Source: Novosphingobium sp. ERN07
GTDB taxonomy: Bacteria; Pseudomonadota; Alphaproteobacteria; Sphingomonadales; Sphingomonadaceae
DNA length: 64,000 nt
Direction: 5' to 3'
Assembly: GCF_012641335.1 (NCBI RefSeq)
Contig: NZ_JABAID010000002.1
Span: 62,001-126,000 of the forward strand
Shown here: positions 25,937-34,812 of the stretch, one piece after another
Position numbering within the stretch: position 1 is the first letter of the stretch
Layout: every line of letters starts with the position of its first letter
Translations under genes and position numbers: made by a program
The notes under the pieces: model-generated
Told to the model about the DNA's origin: nothing
The model's database searches: none
What the model saw: the letters and a program-made list of their open reading frames with translations, nothing else

Positions 25937-26818
25937 GTGAAGCCGCAGGCTGAACCTGCAGTCGAAAGCTTTCTGGCGATGCTCGCCGCGCAGCGTGGGG
26001 CGGCGGCGAATACGCTGGCAGCCTATCGCAGGGATCTTGCTGCGGCGGGGGAGCAGATTGGCTGTTTGGAGCGCGCTTCACGGGCAGATATCGAAGGGCT
26101 AGGTGCTGCTTGGGTCGAGCTTGCGCCGTCTTCGGTTGCGCGCAAGGCATCTGCGCTGCGGCAGTTCTATGGGTTCCTTGTGGATGAGGGCGTTCGGGAG
26201 GACGATCCCTCTTCTGCCTTGCCGCGACCAAGGATCAGGCGGCCATTGCCCCGGCTGCTGGGGCATGAAGAAGTGGCTGCGCTGTTTCGTACCGCAGAAG
26301 CGGATGCCGCGGCCGGCACGCCAGAAGGCCTGCGTATATTGGCACTGCTCGAACTGCTCTATGGATCGGGCTTGCGGGCGACCGAACTCGTTTCACTGCC
26401 CATAGCGGCGGTGCCACGCGATGCGCCGTTCCTGACGATCACCGGCAAGGGCAGTGTGCAGCGTATGGTGCCGATTTCGGCACGCGCGGCCCATGCGCTG
26501 GCCGACTGGCTGGTGGCCAGAGGAAAGGGCGGACGCTTCGTGTTTCCATCGCCACGCGGCGGGCATCTTTCGCGGGTGCGGTTGTTCCAGCTTTTGCGCG
26601 ATCTGGCGCTGCGGGCAGGGCTGGACCCTGAGAAGGTCAGCCCGCACGTGCTGCGCCATGCCTTTGCCACCCATCTGCTGGAAGGGGGCGCGGACCTGCG
26701 CGTGTTGCAAACGCTGCTTGGCCACGCCGATATCGCTACGACGCAGATCTATACCCATGTCGATGCAGCGCGGCTCGTTACGTTGGTCAACCAGCGCCAT
26801 CCACTTGCCCGGAGTTGA
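25937..26818 (+). CDS. xerD: Tyrosine recombinase XerD
   Basis: The 293-residue recombinase resolves chromosome dimers at dif with a XerC partner, under FtsK control. It has an N-terminal SAM-like core-binding domain (residues 1-~85) and a catalytic domain with R in GSGLRATELV, HVLRHAFATHLLEGG, LGH and nucleophile Y272 in QIYTHV. Length is that of a host Xer protein, not a phage integrase, and it sits near aroK/aroB as in many alphaproteobacteria. The start is a GTG 5 bases after the upstream stop with only a weak ribosome site; ATG 25979 is a shorter option. XerC rather than XerD is possible. Confidence 0.9.
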   Translation: MKPQAEPAVESFLAMLAAQRGAAANTLAAYRRDLAAAGEQIGCLERASRADIEGLGAAWVELAPSSVARKASALRQFYGFLVDEGVREDDPSSALPRPRIRRPLPRLLGHEEVAALFRTAEADAAAGTPEGLRILALLELLYGSGLRATELVSLPIAAVPRDAPFLTITGKGSVQRMVPISARAAHALADWLVARGKGGRFVFPSPRGGHLSRVRLFQLLRDLALRAGLDPEKVSPHVLRHAFATHLLEGGADLRVLQTLLGHADIATTQIYTHVDAARLVTLVNQRHPLARS

Positions 26819-26850
26819 CCAAATCAAAGACCGGGCCTAGCGGAAGTGCC

Positions 26851-27807
26851 ATGATTTCCTATCTCGAGTTCGAAAAGCCGGTCGCCGCGCTCGAAGCCCG
26901 CATCGCTGAACTGCGTGAAACAGCGCAGAGCGGCGATATCGATATCGCTTCAGAAATCCGCCGTCTTGAAAACAAGTCGGCGGAACTGCTGGCCAGCACC
27001 TACAAGGCGTTGACGCCGTGGCAGAAGACGCAAGTCGCCCGCCACCCCGCGCGCCCGCATTTCAAGGACTATGTAGAGCGGATTTTCGCAGATTTCATGC
27101 CATTGGGCGGTGATCGCCTGTACGGTGAAGATCAGGCAATTGTCGGCGGCTTTGCCCGGCTTGCACCGGAGTTCGGTGGACGGCGCGTCATGCTGATCGG
27201 GCACGAGAAGGGCAACGATACGCAAAGCCGCATCCGGCACAACTTCGGCATGGGCAAGCCTGAAGGCTATCGCAAGGCGATCCGTCTGATGGAAATGGCG
27301 AGCCGATTCGGCCTTCCTGTCGTGACGCTGGTCGATACATCTGGCGCATTCCCCGGCGTTGAGGCGGAAGAGCGCGGTCAGGCCGAGGCGATTGCCCGTT
27401 CTACCGAAGCGTGCCTTGCATTGGGCGTGCCAATGGTCGCTACGATTGTGGGCGAGGGCGGTTCGGGCGGCGCGGTGGCTTTGGCAAGCGCCGAGCGCGT
27501 GCTGATGCTGGAACACGCGGTCTATTCGGTCATCTCACCCGAAGGCTGCGCATCGATTCTATGGCGCACGGCCGAAAAGGCTGCAGATGCTGCAGAGGCG
27601 ATGAAGGTTACCGCGCAGGATCTGCTTTCTCTGGGCGTGATCGACAGAATCGTGCGCGAGCCAATGGGCGGGGCGCATCGCGATGCCGCCGCAACGTGTA
27701 GTACACTGGGCAATGCGATTTCGGAAGAACTGGCCGCGCTCGTGGGCAAGTCTGCGGACGAACTGCGTGGACTACGTGCGGAGCGGTTTCTTCGAATTGG
27801 AGCCTGA
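26851..27807 (+). CDS. accA: Acetyl-CoA carboxylase carboxyltransferase subunit alpha
   Basis: The 318-residue subunit, with AccD, transfers the carboxyl group from biotin to acetyl-CoA to make malonyl-CoA. ATG 26851 follows GGAAG and begins the family N-terminus MISYLEFEKPVAALE. Further landmarks are HPARPHFKDYVERIF, GMGKPEGYRKAIRLM, TLVDTSGAFPGVEAEERGQA and GEGGSGGAVALA (oxyanion region). It begins 32 bases after xerD and may be co-transcribed with it. Confidence 0.97.
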   Translation: MISYLEFEKPVAALEARIAELRETAQSGDIDIASEIRRLENKSAELLASTYKALTPWQKTQVARHPARPHFKDYVERIFADFMPLGGDRLYGEDQAIVGGFARLAPEFGGRRVMLIGHEKGNDTQSRIRHNFGMGKPEGYRKAIRLMEMASRFGLPVVTLVDTSGAFPGVEAEERGQAEAIARSTEACLALGVPMVATIVGEGGSGGAVALASAERVLMLEHAVYSVISPEGCASILWRTAEKAADAAEAMKVTAQDLLSLGVIDRIVREPMGGAHRDAAATCSTLGNAISEELAALVGKSADELRGLRAERFLRIGA

Positions 27808-27915
27808 TTGGCCCTGATAGGGTAAGCCTGCTGGCAATCGGGAACCGGATTTGCGACAAAGCGCTTGAACGGGACATTTGTGCCTGTGTGCTTGTCGATA
27901 TCTGGGGAGATCAAG

Positions 27916-29400
27916 ATGCCATTCGCCCGCCGTTCGCGCGCCGCCTTGCTGACAGTTACCGTGCTGGCAGTGTCGGTTATTCCGGCGTGGGTGCTGAAAT
28001 CCGCTAGCCCCGCGCAGGCACAGGGTGCCGTGCAGTCGATCAGCGCTGCCGACAAGAAGCAGGGGGCCGAAGCCCATCCGCAACTTTTGCAGGAGTTCGG
28101 CGGCGCGATGACCGGCGCGCAGGCGACCTACGTTGAATCGGTGGGCAAGACGATTGCGGTCCAATCGGGCCTGAGCAACGCCAAGGGAGACTTCACTGTC
28201 ACCCTGCTCAACTCTCCGGTCAACAATGCCTTCGCGATTCCGGGCGGATACGTTTACGTGACCCGCCAATTGGCTGCGTTGATGAACAACGAAGCCGAAC
28301 TGGCCGGTGTGCTTGGGCACGAAGTGGGTCATGTTGCCGCGCGCCATTCCTCGAAACGGCAAAGCGCTGCTACCCGCAACGCGATTCTTGGTGCGTTGGG
28401 CCAGGTTCTTACCGGCGCATTGCTTGGCAACAGCGCGATTGGACAGATCGGGCAGGAAATTTTCTCCACCGGTAGCCAGTTGCTGACGCTGAAGTATTCG
28501 CGCGGGCAGGAAACCGAAGCCGACAATCTGGGAATCACCTATTTGCAACGCGCTGGCTATGATCCGCGTGCGATGTCGACCGTGCTGCAAAGTCTGGCGA
28601 ACCAGAACGCGCTTGATGCCGCCATAAAGGGGACGACGAATCAGGTTCCACAATGGGCCAGTACACACCCCGATCCGGCCTCGCGCGTTCGCGCGGCGCT
28701 GACGCGGGCAGGGGCATCGGCCAGCGGACGCACCAATCGCGATGTTTTTCTGAACGGTGTTAACGGCCTGACCTATGGCGACGATCCGGCGCAGGGGATC
28801 GTCGATGGTTCAAAATTCACCCACCCGGCGCTGCGACTCGCCTTTCAGGCACCCAATGGGTTCTACCTTGTTAACGGCACAAGCTCGGTCGCCATTTCCG
28901 GGCAAAGCGGAAAGGGCGAATTTTCGACGGCCAGCTACAGCGGTAATCTTGAATCCTATGTTCGCACCGTGTTTTCGGGATTGTCAAGCCAGCAGCAGAT
29001 TGCGCCTCAGACCATCGAGCGCACCACGATCAATGGGCTGACGGCCGCTTATGGAGCCACGCGAGCGACGAGTGGCAACAGCCAGGTCGATATCGTGGTC
29101 TATGCCTACGAGTTCGGGCCGAACCAGGCCTACCATTTCGTCACGATCAGTCAGGCCGGCCAGTCGGGCCAGTTTGATTCGCTGTTCCGTTCACTACGGC
29201 GGATCAATGCGACCGAAGCCAGTGCGGTAAAGCCGAGGCGTCTTTCGGTGGTCACTGTAAAGACGGGCGACACGTTGCAGTCGCTCTCTGCGAAGATGGC
29301 GTTTACGGACAAACCGCTTGAGCGTTTTCTGGTTCTCAATGGCCTTACATTCACCAGCAAGCTGGTGCCGGGGCAGAAGGTGAAGCTGGCGGTTTACTGA
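27916..29400 (+). CDS. Exported M48 metallopeptidase with C-terminal LysM domain
   Basis: The protein has 494 residues from ATG 27916 with GGGGAGA before it. It has a signal peptide ending SPAQAQ. The zinc-binding HExxH is H135-E-V-G-H139 and the third ligand lies in GQETEADNLG. The M48 domain covers ~50-280 and a middle beta-rich domain ~290-430. The last ~50 residues (TVKTGDTLQSLSAKM) form a LysM module that can hold peptidoglycan. This layout matches periplasmic BepA/YfgC-like peptidases that remove misfolded outer-membrane proteins. The role is inferred from family only. Confidence 0.92.
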   Translation: MPFARRSRAALLTVTVLAVSVIPAWVLKSASPAQAQGAVQSISAADKKQGAEAHPQLLQEFGGAMTGAQATYVESVGKTIAVQSGLSNAKGDFTVTLLNSPVNNAFAIPGGYVYVTRQLAALMNNEAELAGVLGHEVGHVAARHSSKRQSAATRNAILGALGQVLTGALLGNSAIGQIGQEIFSTGSQLLTLKYSRGQETEADNLGITYLQRAGYDPRAMSTVLQSLANQNALDAAIKGTTNQVPQWASTHPDPASRVRAALTRAGASASGRTNRDVFLNGVNGLTYGDDPAQGIVDGSKFTHPALRLAFQAPNGFYLVNGTSSVAISGQSGKGEFSTASYSGNLESYVRTVFSGLSSQQQIAPQTIERTTINGLTAAYGATRATSGNSQVDIVVYAYEFGPNQAYHFVTISQAGQSGQFDSLFRSLRRINATEASAVKPRRLSVVTVKTGDTLQSLSAKMAFTDKPLERFLVLNGLTFTSKLVPGQKVKLAVY

Positions 29401-29450
29401 CCGCCTTTGTCGCTACGCTGGTTATGCCGGACGCGCTTTGCACAAACGAA

Positions 29451-29483
29451 AAGTGGGGCAAGCACCATGTGCTTGCCCCACTT
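29451..29483. terminator. Bidirectional terminator between the M48 peptidase and Flp pilin genes
   Basis: A perfect 15-bp stem (AAGTGGGGCAAGCAC with its complement) has a 3-base loop. It is flanked by A and T runs so that it can work in both directions, and it lies between convergent genes. Confidence 0.88.
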
Positions 29484-29505
29484 CAATCAAACCGTTGAGG
29501 TCAGA

Positions 29506-29688
29506 TTAGAGGTCGCCGTCCGAAGCGTTGGTCATGTCGCCGGAAACCTTGTTGAAGGTGTTGCCGAGCGAGTCACCCAGCGAACCCATAGCGGCGATCG
29601 CGGCGACGGCGACGAGAGCGGCGATCAGGCCGTATTCGATCGCGGTTGCACCTTCGTTGTTGGCGAGCAGGTTGCGGAAAAGCTTCAT
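29506..29688 (-). CDS. Flp/Fap-type IVb pilin
   Basis: The 60-residue prepilin has the short leader MKLFRNLLANNEG and then ATAIEYGLIAALVAV, a hydrophobic helix. Glutamate and tyrosine at +5/+6 after the glycine are the class IVb Flp hallmark and the cleavage site for a TadV/CpaA peptidase. AGGAGA precedes the ATG. The mature subunit would build a Tad-type adhesive pilus, but no tadA/B/C, rcpA or prepilin peptidase is present in this window. It is the second of two pilin genes in the same direction. Confidence 0.93.
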   Translation of the reverse strand: MKLFRNLLANNEGATAIEYGLIAALVAVAAIAAMGSLGDSLGNTFNKVSGDMTNASDGDL

Positions 29689-29803
29689 GTCGGTCTCCTA
29701 GAGTAGTTGTTTCTTCTTCCCGTCCCGCTCCAAACTTTGTCCCCGGAGCAGGCATTCGCATCTTTACGTAGCAAAGCCTAAGAAGGCGTTAATCGCGATG
29801 CCA

Positions 29804-29971
29804 TCACTCAATCAGATGATTGTTGATGTAGACGTACTCGTTATACAGAGCATCACCGAACGTCTTCATGCCGAATGCAGCAGCAAGGCCAACCAACGAG
29901 ATCAGCAAGCCGTATTCGATGGCTGTTGCGCCGCTTTCATTGCGGAGAATGTCTCGAAGCAAGGTCTTCAT
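29804..29971 (-). CDS. Second short Flp-type pilin (55 residues)
   Basis: The reverse-strand frame gives a 55-residue protein with leader MKTLLRDILRNESG, then ATAIEYGLLISLVG and a hydrophobic helix. It keeps the G|ATAIEY processing site of the neighbouring pilin, but its C-terminus (DALYNEYVYINNHLIE) is acidic and tyrosine-rich instead of glycine/serine-rich. TAGGAT precedes the ATG. It lies 115 bases upstream of the other pilin gene on the same strand. A minor or tip pilin is one reading; a decayed duplicate is another. Confidence 0.85.
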   Translation of the reverse strand: MKTLLRDILRNESGATAIEYGLLISLVGLAAAFGMKTFGDALYNEYVYINNHLIE

Positions 29972-30029
29972 TGGTAATCCTAGAAAGCGGCATTGCGGAG
30001 ACTAATGCCGGTTCCCTAAGAAAGCGTTG

Positions 30030-30494
30030 ATGGTTCCCATGCCTCTGGAAAGCCTTCCGACAGTTCAGATCGTGGTTGCGCTTGCTCTGCTCGACGGGGC
30101 GGGGCGCGTGCTGATGCAGCGCCGCCCGCAAAACAAGGCTCATGGTGGGCTTTGGGAGTTCCCCGGCGGCAAACTGGAACCCGGTGAGACATGCGAAGCG
30201 GCAGTTGTAAGGGAAACCGACGAAGAGCTTGGTATTACCGTCGATGTTGCTGATTTATTTCCCATTTCTTTTGCCGCCGGATCGTCGGTTAACGGTGGGC
30301 GGCAGGTGCTTCTCTTGTTGTTTGCGACCCGACAGTGGTGTGGGAAGCCGCGAGCGCTGGAGACTGGCAGCGCCATCTCATGGGTATCCGAACAGGAACT
30401 GTTTTCGCTGGAAATGCCGCCGCTCGACATTCCATTGGCGCGTGCACTGATTCCTTTTCTGGAAGGGGTTGCCAAAGCTGAAACAGCCCCCTAA
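30030..30494 (+). CDS. mutT: Nudix hydrolase MutT (8-oxo-dGTP diphosphatase)
   Basis: The ~154-residue protein hydrolyses oxidised guanine nucleotides to prevent A-to-C transversions. The Nudix box is complete: G-K-L-E-P-G-E, seven residues, then R-E-T-D-E-E-L. The preceding QRRPQNKAHGGLWEFPGG is the MutT-type nucleotide-binding strand. ATG 30030 was chosen; ATG 30039 would drop three residues. It lies next to tRNA genes and has no operon partner. The exact Nudix substrate is inferred from family resemblance. Confidence 0.9.
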   Translation: MVPMPLESLPTVQIVVALALLDGAGRVLMQRRPQNKAHGGLWEFPGGKLEPGETCEAAVVRETDEELGITVDVADLFPISFAAGSSVNGGRQVLLLLFATRQWCGKPRALETGSAISWVSEQELFSLEMPPLDIPLARALIPFLEGVAKAETAP

Positions 30495-30509
30495 AGGCGC
30501 GTCTCCCAA

Positions 30510-30586
30510 GCACCCGTAGCTCAGCTGGATAGAGCATCAGACTACGAATCTGAGGGTCGGACGTTCGAATCGTTCCGGGTGCGCCA
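30510..30586 (+). tRNA. tRNA-Arg (ACG), copy 1
   Basis: The 77-nt gene has acceptor stem GCACCCG/CGGGTGC, discriminator G and encoded CCA. The anticodon loop CTACGAA gives anticodon ACG (read as ICG), serving CGU/CGC/CGA codons. The TTCGAAT T-loop is intact. It is identical to the copy 111 bases downstream. Confidence 0.97.
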
Positions 30587-30620
30587 TTCCCTTCGGGGTG
30601 TGGTGGGATTGAAATGGCAG

Positions 30621-30697
30621 GCACCCGTAGCTCAGCTGGATAGAGCATCAGACTACGAATCTGAGGGTCGGACGTTCGAATCGTTCCGGGTGCGCCA
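30621..30697 (+). tRNA. tRNA-Arg (ACG), copy 2
   Basis: Base-for-base identical to the upstream copy, with encoded CCA. It is followed 20 bases later by a rho-independent terminator, so the two copies are probably one transcript. Confidence 0.97.
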
Positions 30698-30716
30698 ATC
30701 CCATATTTCGAAAACG

Positions 30717-30739
30717 GCCCGCCTCGAGCGGGCTTTTTT
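30717..30739 (+). terminator. Rho-independent terminator of the tRNA-Arg pair
   Basis: GCCCGC-CTCGA-GCGGGC is followed directly by six T residues, a classic intrinsic terminator. Confidence 0.93.
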
Positions 30740-30844
30740 GTTGCGTAACAGCGCCCAGTTTCGCTGCGCTCGCGAACAGATAACCAAATTGGCACGCGGA
30801 TTTTGCATAGGTATCCACGAAAGGTTCGTTTCCAGCGAACGGCG

Positions 30845-30872
30845 TTGCGCATGGCTCCTACTAAGGTATAGG
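30845..30872 (+). promoter_or_regulatory. Candidate pdhAB promoter
   Basis: TTGCGC (30845-30850) and TATAGG (30867-30872) are separated by 16 bases, a fair match to a housekeeping-sigma promoter, and lie about 60 bases before the pdhA start. The match is weak enough that it is only a candidate. Confidence 0.35.
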
Positions 30873-30930
30873 CTCGCCAAGCATTTCGGACGTTACGGAA
30901 TGTGAGGCTGCCATAAAAGGAACCCCAGAC

Positions 30931-32088
30931 TTGGCCAAACCCGCCAGGCCCAGTGCCGCCAAGCCCGCTGCCAGATCCGCCACGAAACCCGCTGCAAAAC
31001 CGGCGAATTCCCGCGCTGCCAAGGCGGCTGCGGAACCGGTAATCGCATCCTCGGTTGCTGAAGAAGCTGCCTTTGCGCTGCGCAGTCTCCAGCAGGCACA
31101 CGCCAACAACCGGCGTTTTGATGCCAGCGACGAGGAACTGCTGAAGTTCTACGAGCAGATGGTGCTGATTCGCCGTTTCGAGGAAAAGGCCGGGCAGCTC
31201 TATGGTCTCGGCCTGATCGGCGGCTTCTGCCATCTCTACATTGGGCAGGAAGCCGTTGCGGTCGGCCTTCAGTCGGCGCTCAAGGAAGGGCACGACAGCG
31301 TGATCACGGGCTATCGCGATCACGGGCATATGTTGGCCTATGGCATCGATCCGAAGGTGATCATGGCCGAACTGACCGGACGCGGCGCGGGCATTTCGCG
31401 CGGGAAGGGCGGTTCGATGCACATGTTCAGCACCGAACACAAATTCTATGGCGGCCACGGTATCGTTGGCGCGCAGGTTCCGCTGGGCGCGGGCCTTGCC
31501 TTTGCGCACAAGTATCGTGGCGATGGCGGCGTGTGCATGGCCTATTTCGGTGATGGCGCGGCGAATCAGGGCCAAGTCTACGAAACCTTCAACATGGCCG
31601 CGCTGTGGAAGCTGCCGATCATCTTCGTGGTCGAGAACAACGGCTATGCGATGGGCACCGCGGTAAAACGCGGGTCGGCTGAAACACACTTCTATCGCCG
31701 CGGCACGGCATTCCGCATTCCTGGCATGGACGTGAACGGCATGGACGTGCTCGAAGTGCGTCAGGCTGCCGAAGTGGCGCTCGAATACGTCCGCGCAGGC
31801 AATGGTCCGGTTCTGATGGAACTGAAGACCTATCGCTATCGCGGCCACTCGATGTCGGACCCGGCGAAGTATCGCAGCCGTGAGGAAGTGCAGGATATGC
31901 GCGACAATCACGATCCGATCGAAGGTGCGAAGGCCGAACTGCTGAAGCGCGGCGTGACCGAGGACAAGATCAAAGAAATCGACAAGCGCATTCGCCAGAC
32001 TGTGGCGGAATCGGCTGATTTTGCCGAAACCTCGCCTGAGCCGGATATGGCCGATCTCTATACCGATGTGCTGGTGGAGACCTATTGA
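30931..32088 (+). CDS. pdhA: Pyruvate dehydrogenase E1 component, alpha subunit
   Basis: The 385-residue subunit starts at TTG 30931, with AAAAGGAA about 10 bases before it. The first ~40 residues are a Lys/Ala/Pro-rich tail ([18 protein letters not shown]) that is not part of the catalytic fold. The core carries [25 protein letters not shown], and the thiamine-diphosphate motif [20 protein letters not shown], ending with NNGYAMGT. With E1 beta it decarboxylates pyruvate and passes the acetyl group to lipoyl domains. It is followed by pdhB one base after the stop. E2 and E3 genes are not in this window. Confidence 0.96.
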   Translation: MAKPARPSAAKPAARSATKPAAKPANSRAAKAAAEPVIASSVAEEAAFALRSLQQAHANNRRFDASDEELLKFYEQMVLIRRFEEKAGQLYGLGLIGGFCHLYIGQEAVAVGLQSALKEGHDSVITGYRDHGHMLAYGIDPKVIMAELTGRGAGISRGKGGSMHMFSTEHKFYGGHGIVGAQVPLGAGLAFAHKYRGDGGVCMAYFGDGAANQGQVYETFNMAALWKLPIIFVVENNGYAMGTAVKRGSAETHFYRRGTAFRIPGMDVNGMDVLEVRQAAEVALEYVRAGNGPVLMELKTYRYRGHSMSDPAKYRSREEVQDMRDNHDPIEGAKAELLKRGVTEDKIKEIDKRIRQTVAESADFAETSPEPDMADLYTDVLVETY

Positions 32089-32089
32089 G

Positions 32090-33466
32090 ATGGCAATCGA
32101 ACTGAAGATGCCCGCGCTCTCCCCGACCATGGAAGAGGGCACGCTGGCCAAGTGGCTGGTCAAGGCTGGTGACGAAGTGAAGTCTGGCGACATTCTGGCC
32201 GAGATCGAGACCGACAAGGCGACGATGGAATTCGAAGCCGTGGACGAAGGCGTGATCGGTGAAATCCTCGTGGCCGAAGGCACCGAGGGCGTGAAGGTCG
32301 GCACGGTCATCGCAACCATCGCAGGCGAGGACGATGTTGCGGCTCCGGCACATGCGGCAGAGCAGAAGGCTCCTGAAAGCGCGGCTCCTGCTGCGCAGGA
32401 TGCAAAGGCAAAGGCTGCGGCGGCGATTGCGCCGAAAAGCGATGCGAATCCTGCCACGGATCCCGAACTGCCCGCAGGGACCGCGATGGTTCCCACCACC
32501 GTGCGCGAAGCGCTGCGCGACGCGATGGCAGAGGAAATGCGGGCCGATGACCGCGTTTTCGTGATGGGCGAGGAAGTTGCCGAATACCAAGGCGCTTACA
32601 AGGTCACGCAGGGACTTCTCGAAGAGTTCGGGCCACAACGTGTGATCGATACGCCGATCACCGAATATGGCTTTGCCGGCATTGGCGCCGGCGCGGCGAT
32701 GGGCGGTCTGCGTCCGGTGATCGAGTTCATGACGTTCAACTTCGCCATGCAAGCGATTGACCACATCATCAACTCGGCGGCCAAGACCAACTACATGTCT
32801 GGCGGCCAGATGCGCTGCCCGATTGTGTTCCGTGGGCCGAACGGTGCAGCCAGCCGTGTGGGCGCGCAGCACTCGCAGAACTACGGGCCGTGGTATGCGG
32901 CAGTGCCGGGGCTTGTGGTGATCGCGCCTTATGACAGCGCCGATGCCAAGGGCCTGCTCCGCGCCGCAATCCGCAGTGAAGACCCGGTCGTCTTCCTCGA
33001 AAACGAACTGGTCTATGGCCGCACGTTCGATGTGCCGCAGATGGATGATTTCGTTCTGCCCATCGGCAAGGCGCGCATCGTTCGCCCCGGCAAAGACGTG
33101 ACCATCGTGTCCTACTCCATCGGCGTGGGCTTTGCGCTGGAAGCGGCGGCGAAGCTGGCGGACGAAGGTATCGATGCGGAAGTGATCGATCTGCGCACGC
33201 TGCGCCCGCTCGATAAGGACACCGTGCTGGCCTCGCTCGCCAAGACCAACCGCATGGTCGTGGCTGAAGAAGGCTTCCCGATCTGCTCCATCGCATCGGA
33301 AATTATCGCCATCGCGATGGAAGAAGGCTTCGACCATCTCGACGCGCCAGTGGTTCGCGTGTGCAACGAGGATGTGCCGCTGCCTTATGCGGCCAATCTG
33401 GAAAAGGCCGCGCTGATCAATGCGGACAAGATCGCAGCGGCTGTGCATAAGGTCTGCTATCGCTGA
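32090..33466 (+). CDS. pdhB: Pyruvate dehydrogenase E1 beta subunit with N-terminal lipoyl domain
   Basis: The protein has 458 residues. Residues 1-~80 are a lipoyl domain with the lipoylated lysine K43 in [12 protein letters not shown]. An Ala/Lys linker (residues ~85-125) follows, and then the E1 beta transketolase-like domain begins around [13 protein letters not shown] and includes [18 protein letters not shown] and [18 protein letters not shown] lipoyl domain on E1 beta is a known feature of alphaproteobacteria. The ATG comes 1 base after the pdhA stop. The encoded lipoate is made by LipA, encoded 12 kb away. No strong terminator is visible in the 81 bases to the next gene; a 6-bp GGGGCA/TGCCCC stem is present. 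Confidence 0.96.
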   Translation: MAIELKMPALSPTMEEGTLAKWLVKAGDEVKSGDILAEIETDKATMEFEAVDEGVIGEILVAEGTEGVKVGTVIATIAGEDDVAAPAHAAEQKAPESAAPAAQDAKAKAAAAIAPKSDANPATDPELPAGTAMVPTTVREALRDAMAEEMRADDRVFVMGEEVAEYQGAYKVTQGLLEEFGPQRVIDTPITEYGFAGIGAGAAMGGLRPVIEFMTFNFAMQAIDHIINSAAKTNYMSGGQMRCPIVFRGPNGAASRVGAQHSQNYGPWYAAVPGLVVIAPYDSADAKGLLRAAIRSEDPVVFLENELVYGRTFDVPQMDDFVLPIGKARIVRPGKDVTIVSYSIGVGFALEAAAKLADEGIDAEVIDLRTLRPLDKDTVLASLAKTNRMVVAEEGFPICSIASEIIAIAMEEGFDHLDAPVVRVCNEDVPLPYAANLEKAALINADKIAAAVHKVCYR

Positions 33467-33547
33467 CCTGGTCGGTTTGAACCTGAAAATGGAAGGGGGC
33501 ACCGTTCACATCGATGCCCCTATTTCCGTTCAATGACCTTGTACGAT

Positions 33548-34219
33548 TTATGAGAAGCCGTCGTAGACGTTACAGCGTGCCACGGTGTCAGGCTCGGTGG
33601 CACTGCGTTGGTAGATCTGGCTCAGATCGCGATCGTCACGCACGTTGAAGGTCGCCGTCGTGCGGATCACCGGATCTCCCACGAACGTATCGCTGATCAA
33701 CGGCTGATAGGCGTATTCGATTTCGACGAAGATCACGGCGTCATCCTTGGCAGCCGCAACTTCTTCGCCCGCAGGCCCCATGCCCTCCAGCGAACCATCG
33801 GTGCCGGTGCCTTCGGGGCCATAGGTTGATTGATAGTCCCGTTTGCCTTTGCAGCGCTGCCAGTGGATGTATTGAGTGTCTTCAGTGGTTGGCACCACTT
33901 CAAGGCTGCTGATCACGACACGCCCGTGCTCGAACAGATCAAGGTTGCCAGATTGCACGTTCGCGCCGGCAAGGATGTCGTTGATGTCGCTCTCATATAT
34001 CTTGAGCGCTTCAAGCATCGATACGTCGCCAATGCGCGAACCATTGTCGGCTATCTGCATGGCCAATTGGCTGATCCGCATGTGTGTGATCGCCAGACTG
34101 CCCAGTTCCGCGCCCCACATGCCGAGCATCAGAACGACGGGCAGGCCCAGCGCCATTTCAACCGCTGCGACGCCCGAACGTGCTGTCTCCAGTCGCTTCA
34201 AGATGGACATGCGCTTCAC
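33548..34219 (-). CDS. TadE/TadF-like pseudopilin-type protein
   Basis: The 223-residue protein starts at a GTG overlapping the previous stop (GTGA). It has a short basic N-terminus, then GVAAVEMALGLPVVLMLGMWGAELG, a TadE-type transmembrane segment with the conserved glutamate. The remaining ~180 residues form an exported domain with no motif I recognise. It is the last gene of a three-gene reverse-strand operon. Family members assist assembly of Tad pili or related secreted structures; the partner apparatus is not in the window. Confidence 0.82.
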   Translation of the reverse strand: MKRMSILKRLETARSGVAAVEMALGLPVVLMLGMWGAELGSLAITHMRISQLAMQIADNGSRIGDVSMLEALKIYESDINDILAGANVQSGNLDLFEHGRVVISSLEVVPTTEDTQYIHWQRCKGKRDYQSTYGPEGTGTDGSLEGMGPAGEEVAAAKDDAVIFVEIEYAYQPLISDTFVGDPVIRTTATFNVRDDRDLSQIYQRSATEPDTVARCNVYDGFS

Positions 34220-34812
34220 GTGCAGTTCCCCACTTTAGCGACGCTTTTCTGCAGATCGTAAGGCTGATTGCGCAGCACTGTGGAGGCCGTGCTGGTGACC
34301 GTTTCTGGCAATCCGATCAATGATGCCATCGGAAACTTGCGGGAATATCGCATCGACACGGTGTAGAGCACGGCATCACGTGCACCGCCCAATCCCGATG
34401 CACCGCGATCCTGATCCCAAGTGCCGTTGCCATTGGCGTCCTCGTAGGCTTCTCCATCGTCGCAGACGCCGTTGTCGTTGGCATCGGTGAAATCTTCGGC
34501 CACGCCGACGTCCGAGAAATTCGCATAGGCCTTGCGCGAGAATGTGAGAGTAGCGTCGGGGACGACCTCCACAACTTCGTGCTTTACCATGTCATCAATC
34601 GAACTGACGATGTTGGCCGCACCTTCCACAGTCGAAGCGCGTGCTGCACGCTGGAGGGCACCTTGCAGCATGGTATTGGCGTAGACGGAAAAGCCCATAT
34701 CGAACAGGCCGATCAGCACGAGTGCAAGCGTGGGAGCGACCAGCGCGAACTCGACGACGGCCGCACCATCAGATGCGCGTTCAAGAGCTTTGAGGGATTG
34801 TGGAGCAATCAC
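34216..34812 (-). CDS. TadE-like protein with acidic calcium-type repeats
   Basis: The 198-residue protein has N-terminal transmembrane segment GAAVVEFALVAPTLALVLIGLF, the TadE signature. Residues 110-135 hold two acidic repeats, D-A-N-D-N-G-V-C-D-D-G-E and D-A-N-G-N-G-T-W-D, which resemble thrombospondin type-3 or dockerin-like calcium loops. Its start overlaps the tadG-like stop by 4 bases and its stop overlaps the next TadE-like start, so the three proteins are made together. Calcium binding is inferred from sequence only. Confidence 0.82.
   Translation of the reverse strand: MIAPQSLKALERASDGAAVVEFALVAPTLALVLIGLFDMGFSVYANTMLQGALQRAARASTVEGAANIVSSIDDMVKHEVVEVVPDATLTFSRKAYANFSDVGVAEDFTDANDNGVCDDGEAYEDANGNGTWDQDRGASGLGGARDAVLYTVSMRYSRKFPMASLIGLPETVTSTASTVLRNQPYDLQKSVAKVGNCT

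Noticed and set aside
25937..26818. Phage or island integrase
   Set aside because: Size, motifs and the place beside aroK/aroB and accA fit a housekeeping Xer recombinase; no att repeats or phage genes are seen nearby.
30510..30697. CRISPR or direct-repeat array
   Set aside because: The long repeat is simply two identical tRNA-Arg genes; there are no further repeats or spacers.
30579..30905. Plus-strand open frame over the second tRNA-Arg
   Set aside because: It contains the tRNA and its terminator and lacks any protein motif.
30289..32499. 736-codon minus-strand open frame across the tRNA genes and pdhA
   Set aside because: It runs through two tRNA genes and a terminator and opposes pdhA; not a credible gene.
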